From Neocallimastix lanati (nom. inval.) (lineage: Eukaryota > Neocallimastigomycota > Neocallimastigomycetes > Neocallimastigales > Neocallimastigaceae): a stretch of 64,000 nt of DNA. The position numbers and the translations under genes are program-made. The notes beneath the pieces were generated by a model. The model was given only the letters and a program-made list of their open reading frames with translations. It did no database searches and was not told the DNA's origin. Where the stretch lies: the NCBI GenBank assembly GCA_016946835.1, contig JACVTC010000001.1, positions 801,001 through 865,000 of the forward strand, in the 5' to 3' direction. Shown here one piece after another: positions 57,401-64,000 of the stretch (its first letter is position 1; the number at the start of each line of letters is the position of its first letter).

Positions 57401-58336
57401 AATTACTTAAAATTAAAATTATAACACGACTCTTCACAAATTAACCTTATTTTAACTACATTATTACTAACGTTACACTATCACCAATTCTACTATTATT
57501 AACAGTATCATTTTTATTGTTATCATTATAAAGAATTATACCCTTTATTACTACTACTACTACTACTACTACTACTATCAAAATCATTACCTGATTCAAT
57601 ATTATTCTATTATCTGTGACCATGGTTTTACATTTACTATTAGATTTTGAACATTTTGAACAATATTTGGTAATTATTAAAAAAAAAAAAAAAAAAAAAC
57701 TTTTCATAAAGAATGCCTATATCCTTAAAAAAATATTTTTATTCATAATTCACAGAGAAAAGATAAATTGTAAATAAACCTTATAAAAAATAATTATTAA
57801 ATTATTAAACAATTACCTTGTTTATTAATGACTAATTCCAATACCATTTTTATTCAACACAAGTTTAATTAAATACACAACTTATATATAATTAACCCTA
57901 TACTCTTTTTTTTTTTTTTATTTTCTTAATCCTTTTATACTATTATCTCTTTTCCTCCATCAAAACGAATCCAGTATTATATTTTACTTAGTATATTATA
58001 TTAAGCTCAACTTATTCCTCATTTTCTATTTAGGCACAATTAACTTTTTTTTTAATATAAAAAAGAAAAAAAAAATTTTTTTTTCTTTTATTTATTTATT
58101 TGTTATTATTTGCTTTTTTTTAAACATATTTAAATATATCACTAAAAAAAAAACTTAATCTATTTTTACATAGATTAAAAAAAAGTGTTTAATATGATAA
58201 TAATAGCATAGAACAATTTTGCTATAATAAAAAATAAATTCAAAAAAATCTAAATTTAAATTATTTGTATATCACTTATAAATCATTATTTATTTATAAA
58301 TAAATAAAAACGTATTAATAATAACTTTTAATACAC
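56850..58336. other. Non-coding or relic DNA of unit 2 between the relic and eS12
   Basis: Same content as 53240-54880: exon-like fragments, the minus-strand KYCSKCSKSNSKCK piece at about 57660, a TACTAC microsatellite, a long T run (57355-57396) and the eS12 3' flank. No complete gene. Confidence 0.45.
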
Positions 58337-58759
58337 TTATTGCTTGTTAAAATGTTGAAGAATAACATTCATAGCAGCACTGTCTTCACCATAGTTCTTG
58401 ATAACAACACAAGAACAACCAACAACCTTACGAGCGTTACCTTCACGATCAATCTTGCAAAGACCAGCCCATTCACCTAACTTCTTAGCATCAGAAACCT
58501 TAATAAGATTTATGTTGTGTTCATTACATAAGGCTTCAACAAGCTTAACGTATTCCTTTTCAGTACAAGTTTCAACAAGAACACAGAGAGAAGCTTCACG
58601 TCTATCTAAAGCCTTAACACTTTCTCTTAAACCTCTAGCGAGACCATCGTGGATAAGAGCTTTCTTAAGGACTTCTTGAAGAGCTTCTTCAATAGTCATA
58701 CCAGCTTGGGATGGAGCGTTAGCTTCAACTTGAACAGGGGCGGCTTCTTCGGCAGACAT
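58337..58759 (-). CDS. RPS12: Small-subunit ribosomal protein eS12
   Basis: Single-exon minus-strand frame of 140 aa, the usual eS12 length. It contains the conserved [65 protein letters not shown] and [15 protein letters not shown] blocks. This is the L7Ae/L30e fold protein of the 40S subunit. The N-terminal tail is [20 protein letters not shown]. It is the conserved member of the tandem pair and presumably supplies the ribosomal function. It shares its flanking DNA with the diverged copy at 54884-55282. Confidence 0.97.
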   Translation of the reverse strand: MSAEEAAPVQVEANAPSQAGMTIEEALQEVLKKALIHDGLARGLRESVKALDRREASLCVLVETCTEKEYVKLVEALCNEHNINLIKVSDAKKLGEWAGLCKIDREGNARKVVGCSCVVIKNYGEDSAAMNVILQHFNKQ

Positions 58760-59643
58760 TTTTATTAACTATTTAATATATAAATTAATAACAAATACAA
58801 ATAACAAATTAATTAATACTTAAACTCAATAATACTTATTTCATTTCTAAATTCTGCTTTTTAAAAATCTGACATACTATATTATCATTGTCTTTTTTTT
58901 TATTTTTTTTATTTTTTTTTATTTTTTTTTAATTTTTAATATCTTATATTGTACTTTTTTCTAATTTAACATTTCTAAATTTACTTTTTTAATCATTTTT
59001 AAATTTCCTTTTTTAATTTAACTTCAATTATCTTTTTTATTCTAACATTTCTTTTTAACTTTTTTTTTATTAACAATCTATTATTTTTCATTTTTTTTTT
59101 TTTTTTTTATTAAACAAATTCATCATACAACCTTAAATTAATAAGTTTATATTATGAACTCATCTCATTTCTTTCTATATCTTTTTTTTTTTTTTTTTTT
59201 TAAAATCTTATATTTTTATACTTATTCCAATAATTATTATTATTTTTTTTATAATTATATAATATCTTTTATACTTAAAAAATCAACAAAAATTCGATTA
59301 TTTTCATAATTACATACTTCTTATTGATTTTTTTGTAAAAAGAGAGTGATGTTCAATTGTTGTTAGGAAAAGATTGTATTTATATAAATTACATCAACTA
59401 ATCAAATGAATGTTCGAATAAAAATTTTTTTTTTTTTAATAATTTTTAAATTTGATTTAGAAATACGTAAATTTGTTTTACAAAAAATAAAATTAATGTA
59501 ATACGTAATGTATTAATTATTATTATTTTTTATTATTATTTTATTTTAAGTGATTATGTGGATAATATTCATTTTATAGAATAATATTAATAAAATTATA
59601 TATATATTATTAAATATATATATATATATATTTTTTTTTAGTT
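58760..59643. promoter_or_regulatory. Upstream region of eS12 (unit 2)
   Basis: Duplicated 5' flank, T-rich on the plus strand (A-rich in the gene's sense). It likely contains the minus-strand eS12 promoter, and the right end approaches the divergent CLPTM1 gene at 59799. No defined motif recognised. Confidence 0.4.
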
Positions 59644-59798
59644 AATTATAATAAAGTTATTAAATAAATTAACGACTAATAAAATTTTTTTTGTCTTTAT
59701 ATCTTCTGGTTTATTTATCAAATATAAAAATAATTAATTATAATAATAAAAATAAATCAATAAAAGAAAAAAAGAAATAATAATAATAATTTGATAAA

Positions 59799-60414
59799 AT
59801 GTCAGATTCAGATAAAAAAAAAGAGGTGGTTGAAAATAATCAACCAGTTAAAGCAGAAAAAGAAAAAGATCAACCACAACAACAAAGACAGGAAGAAAAA
59901 AAGAATACCTTTAAAGAGTTATTACCAACCATAGCCAGAATGGTTTTTTTCTTTATGTTATATAAATTCATGAGTAAGTATGAATTTTTAAAAAGAACTA
60001 ATAACAATATAAATAAATATATATATAATGAGGAGAATTAATTAATATTAATCATAATGTTATATATATAAATAAATAAATGTTTCAATAATATTGTTAT
60101 ATTCTATATATATATATATGTATTTATTAAAAATAATAAAGGCCAAATGGCAGCAAATAAAGTAAATCAACGTAATAATAATACTAGTCAGCCTTCCACT
60201 CAATTTACGAATAGTCAAAATCAACAAAGTTCAAAAATTCTTCCAAACCAAAACCCAAACACAAATCCCAACCAAAATGCCAATGTTAACAACAATGAAA
60301 ATTATATGTATAAAAATTTATGGAAAATTAATGATAAAACAAGAACAGTAATTATACATAATAATAATTCTCATTGTTATTATTTATTTTAATATAAATC
60401 ACAAAATATTTATT

Positions 60415-60451
<37 letters not shown>

Positions 60452-60943
60452 TAATTATATATATAATAGGATTTATATTTATATTTATCAGAAAATGAAA
60501 TTTTCAAAGAATTCAGAAATGAAAATAAATTATTATGGAAAATTAACGATATAAAATTTAAGGATTGGAATGAATCTTATACAAAGGATTTTGAAATTGA
60601 ATTACCAGATGTATGAAATTTATTAAATTTCGAATAATTTTAAAAAGTCATAAATTGATAATAATATATATATATAAATGATATGATAAATATATAATAG
60701 AGTGTATTAAATAATGGAACTTATTATTTACATGCGTTTTTCGTTTTGAATGGATATTCTCCAGACCCAAGTAGTCCAAACTTTGATAGAAAAAAAATTA
60801 CTTATAATAAGAAATGTAAGAATTATTTATGATTTTATTTAAAAAAAAAAAAAAAAAATACATATAGTAATAAAAAATAATTAGAATAACAAGTGTAATC
60901 AAGGAAGTTAAATATGTAAAAAAGTTTTTTTTTTTTAATAATA

Positions 60944-60985
<42 letters not shown>

Positions 60986-62087
60986 TTTTTATTTTCATAA
61001 TTAAATATCAGTATTAACTAAATACAAGAAGAAGAAGAAGGTTGTTATTAAAAAGAAACTTTTCTCAAAGGATGATGAAGAAAAAACTGAAGTTATTGAA
61101 AAAGTAAATAAAAATATATATATTAATTTTTAAAATAAACTTAATATCTATATATTTAAAATTTATTAATTGAATGTTTTTTTTTATTTTATTTATTATT
61201 TTTTTTTTTTTTATTATTTATTTTTTTTTTATTATATATATATATATAAATATATTTTTATATTATATATTATATTTTAGCCAAAAGAAACTGAAGAAGA
61301 CAAAGATTTAATTATTTCTTATTGGTATCCTGAATTAATTGTTAATTATCTTCCTGATACTCATATGATCGATTTAAGACAATTACAACCAGATATGTAC
61401 AGAGGTATTTAAATAAATAAATAAATAAATAACTAAATAAATATATATATATATAATAAAATAAATATTACATATATTTCCTTTGAATTAAAAATTTTTT
61501 TTTTTTTTATTTTATTTCAAAAAAGATCTTATTTTATTTGAAAATAAAAGATATCATCCTATTGTATATATGAATGATTTCTGGCAATTAAATGAACATG
61601 AACTTGAAATTAATAAAACATCAAAGTAATTTATTATTAAATAATAAATAATTTTTTTTATTAGCTTATCAATATTAATTATTTTATTATCTTATATATA
61701 TATATATATATATATAAATTGTAATTTAACATTTTCAAATTTTAAATCTATTCATTTGTTTTTGAAATAAAAATAAATTATTAAATTTAATTTATTATAA
61801 TAGAAAACTTCCATTAAAGATTGATGTCTATCCTCTTTCCTTTGTGAAATATAGTCTTTATGTATCAATGGATTATTCCTTTAAGGTTAATTCAGAAATG
61901 CTTGGTGGTGATACTAATGAATTTGATGAAATTAAGGTAAACTATTAAGAATCCTTGATAAATTTAAAACTATTAAAATTTTTTTTAATTATAAATATAA
62001 TAGATATTAACAATAATTATATTATTGAATATTACTAAATATAATTATATTACTATATTGATAATAATTAAATAAAATCAAACTTTT

Positions 62088-62118
<31 letters not shown>

Positions 62119-62363
62119 TATTTTAGAGAATGTTACGTGAAACTAATCCAATCTTATTAGGTGTTACCTTTACTGTTTCAATTGTTCATTCAATCTTTGA
62201 TTTCCTTGCCTTTAGTAATGGTAATAAATACTTTAAAATAAATATTATTTTATTTGCTTTTTAATCATTTGATTTTTATATTTCTATTTTGTTTATATAT
62301 ATATATATATTATATATATATATATTATTAATACTATCTATATTTATATTTATATCTATATCC

Positions 62364-62444
<81 letters not shown>

Positions 62445-64000
62445 ATATCTATAGATGTAAAATTCTGGAAAGAAAGAAAAGATATGGTTGGTTTATCTTT
62501 AAGATCCTTACTTATGAATATTTTCACTCAAACCGTTATTTTCTTATATTTATTGGATAATGAAACCAGTTGGATGGTAATTATTAGTAATGCTGTTGGT
62601 TTAGTTATTGAAATTTGGAAAATTCATAAAGTTGTTAATATTAAAGTAAGTTTAACATATATCTATATGTTATATATGCTTATATATAAATAAATTAATA
62701 TTATTTAAAAAATATAATTAATATAATAATAATTATTTTAATTTTATTAATTTAACTATTAATTATTTAATTATTTAATTATTTAATTATTTAATTTTTT
62801 AATTATTTATTTATTATTATTATTATTTTTTTTATTTTATTTTTTTTATAATATATATTTCAAAATTGTTATTAATGATAATAATAATTAAAATAGTTTG
62901 ATACTTCAGGAACCATTCCAAAGATTAAATTTGAAACTCGTGTCAAAAATGAAAAGGTTGATAAGACTAATGAATATGATGTTGTACGTATTTTTTTTTT
63001 TTTTTTTTTTTTTTTTTATTTTATTTTATTTTATTTTATTTTATTTTATTTTATTTTATTTTATTTAATTTATTATTATATATATATTAATGCATAATAA
63101 TAATAAATAATAATATATATATATATATTTTTTTTTGTCTGATTTATTAAATTCACTTTTAAAATTATATATATATATTATATATCCAATATATATATAT
63201 AAATTTAATTTCATTAATTATTTATAGGAAGCATTCAAATACTTCCAATATCTTATGTGGCCACTTCTTGCTGGTTACGTCATTTATAGTTTAATAAATA
63301 ATGAATATAAGGGATGGTATTCATTTATTATTAGTACACTTGTAGGATTTGTATATATGTTTGGTAAGCTTTTCACGATTTTTTTTTTTTTTTTTTGTTT
63401 TAAAAAAAAAAAAAAAAAGATTTTGAATATTAAAATATTAATGAAATGAGTTATTATTATTTATTTAATTATTTGTTTATTATTAATATATAAAAATTAA
63501 AATTTTATATATCAATATTTATATATTAATATTAATATTAATATTAATTATTTTTTTTCTTAAAAAAAAAAAAAAAAAAAAAAAAAATGAAATAGGTTTC
63601 TTATCACTTCTTCCACAATTATTTATTAATTATAAATTAAAATCAGTAGAACATATGCCATGGAAATCATTTATGTACAAAGCTTTAAATACTTTCATTG
63701 GTAAAATTATCTATAATTCAATCTAAATTTAAATATAAATCTCTATCTTTAAAATACATAGATAAACCATCCTATTATTATTATTATTTTTTTTTGTTTT
63801 GATTTATATATATATATATATAAAATTAAAAAAAAAATTATTTTTTCCATAATCTTTTTAAATATAAATATAAATCTATATACTTTATATTTAAATTACT
63901 AAATTTTTTTTTTTTTAATTTTTTAGATGATTTATTTGCATTCTGTATTAAGATGCCAACACTTCATAGAATTGCTTGTTTACGTGATGACGTTGTCTTC
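59799..64000 (+). CDS. CLPTM1-family multipass membrane protein (3' end outside the window)
   Basis: Fourteen exons in consistent phase: 59799-59973, 60142-60347, 60470-60610, 60701-60815, 61012-61103, 61281-61404, 61526-61625, 61804-61936, 62127-62220, 62455-62645, 62897-62983, 63228-63363, 63596-63700 and 63927 to the window end. They give 591 codons so far. Matching CLPTM1 blocks appear in order: a first membrane segment (MVFFFMLYKF), LWKINDKTRT|DLYLYLSENE, GTYYLHAFFVLNGYSPDP, ISYWYPELIVNYL, HPIVYMNDFWQLNEHELEIN, ETNPILLGVTFTVSIVHSIF then DFLAFSND, FLYLLDNETSW, KGWYSFIISTLVGFVYMFGF, PQLFINYKLKSVEHMPW and RIACLRDDVVF. A Gln/Asn-rich linker (about 65-110) is extra. CLPTM1 proteins are ER membrane proteins; human CLPTM1 retains GABA-A receptors and CLPTM1L acts in glycolipid scrambling. 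The fungal role is not known from sequence. Confidence 0.95.

Larger units (their letters stand above)
56326..59643. repeat. Tandem duplication unit 2 (3318 bp)
   Basis: Direct repeat of 52686-56325 with the same gene order: relic, Cys-rich fragment, eS12 and upstream flank. Non-coding identity to unit 1 is high; by eye it shows about six or seven substitutions in the 170 bp downstream of the eS12 stop. Differences are mainly homopolymer length, small indels, the missing segment after 57244 and the contracted ATT array. Confidence 0.9.

Noticed and set aside
58398-58679. Plus-strand frame opposite eS12
   Set aside because: Antisense shadow of the conserved eS12 coding sequence.

Overview
The window is nuclear DNA of an extremely AT-rich eukaryote. 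Protein-coding genes of clear eukaryotic families (SPT6, CLPTM1, cyclin Y, eS12, a fimbrin-type actin-binding protein) are split by many short GT..AG introns. They sit in intergenic DNA made almost entirely of A/T homopolymers, ATT/TTTTA/TTATTTA microsatellites and small transposons. Stops in the gene models are TAA (standard code). The combination of very low GC, Asn-rich low-complexity protein tracts, dense introns and fungal-type gene content fits an anaerobic gut fungus (Neocallimastigomycota) best. A dictyostelid-like organism is the main alternative. The assignment is an inference; no species-specific marker is present.

Layout. 259-5908: a whole Mutator-like (MULE) DNA transposon with ~52-bp terminal inverted repeats and an 8-bp target duplication. 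It carries a dead transposase (1019-2454) and a 2.3-kb minisatellite. 6748-11129 (+): cyclin-Y-like gene, 9 exons, 902 aa, with an N-myristoylation start (MGNIFS) and a 30-nt micro-exon. 12681-15011 (+): Ser/Asn/Pro-rich protein with PFVFNYP repeats. 16400-17100: a gene relic split by a MITE. 17823-21064 (-): fimbrin-type CH1-CH2 actin-binding module fused to a long coiled coil, 852 aa. 21065-31728: a gene desert with satellites and two MITEs. 31729-39024 (+): transcription elongation factor SPT6, 16 exons, with a probable 1-nt shortfall in an A10 tract. 41915-48094 (+): 1541-aa Asn-rich protein with N-terminal zinc-binding motifs and a C-terminal SAM domain. 50229-51073 (+): BTB-like protein with a basic nuclear-type tail. 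52686-59643: a tandem duplication (units of 3640 and 3318 bp), each unit carrying an eS12 gene on the minus strand plus gene relics. 59799-64000 (+): CLPTM1 family gene, running off the end.

The most interesting signal is the eS12 pair. The flanking non-coding DNA of the two units is nearly identical. The coding sequence of the 54884-55282 copy nevertheless differs from its partner at 36 amino-acid-changing codons against only 3 synonymous codons, with no stop or frameshift. That pattern suggests recent duplication followed by selection for a changed protein, or a complete loss of constraint. The transposon story is also coherent: the MULE and at least two MITEs share GGG-start termini and a repeated GGCGAAAT-type subterminal motif.

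The genes are independent housekeeping or signalling loci; no operon or metabolic cluster is evident. I found no tRNA, rRNA, CRISPR or viral gene.
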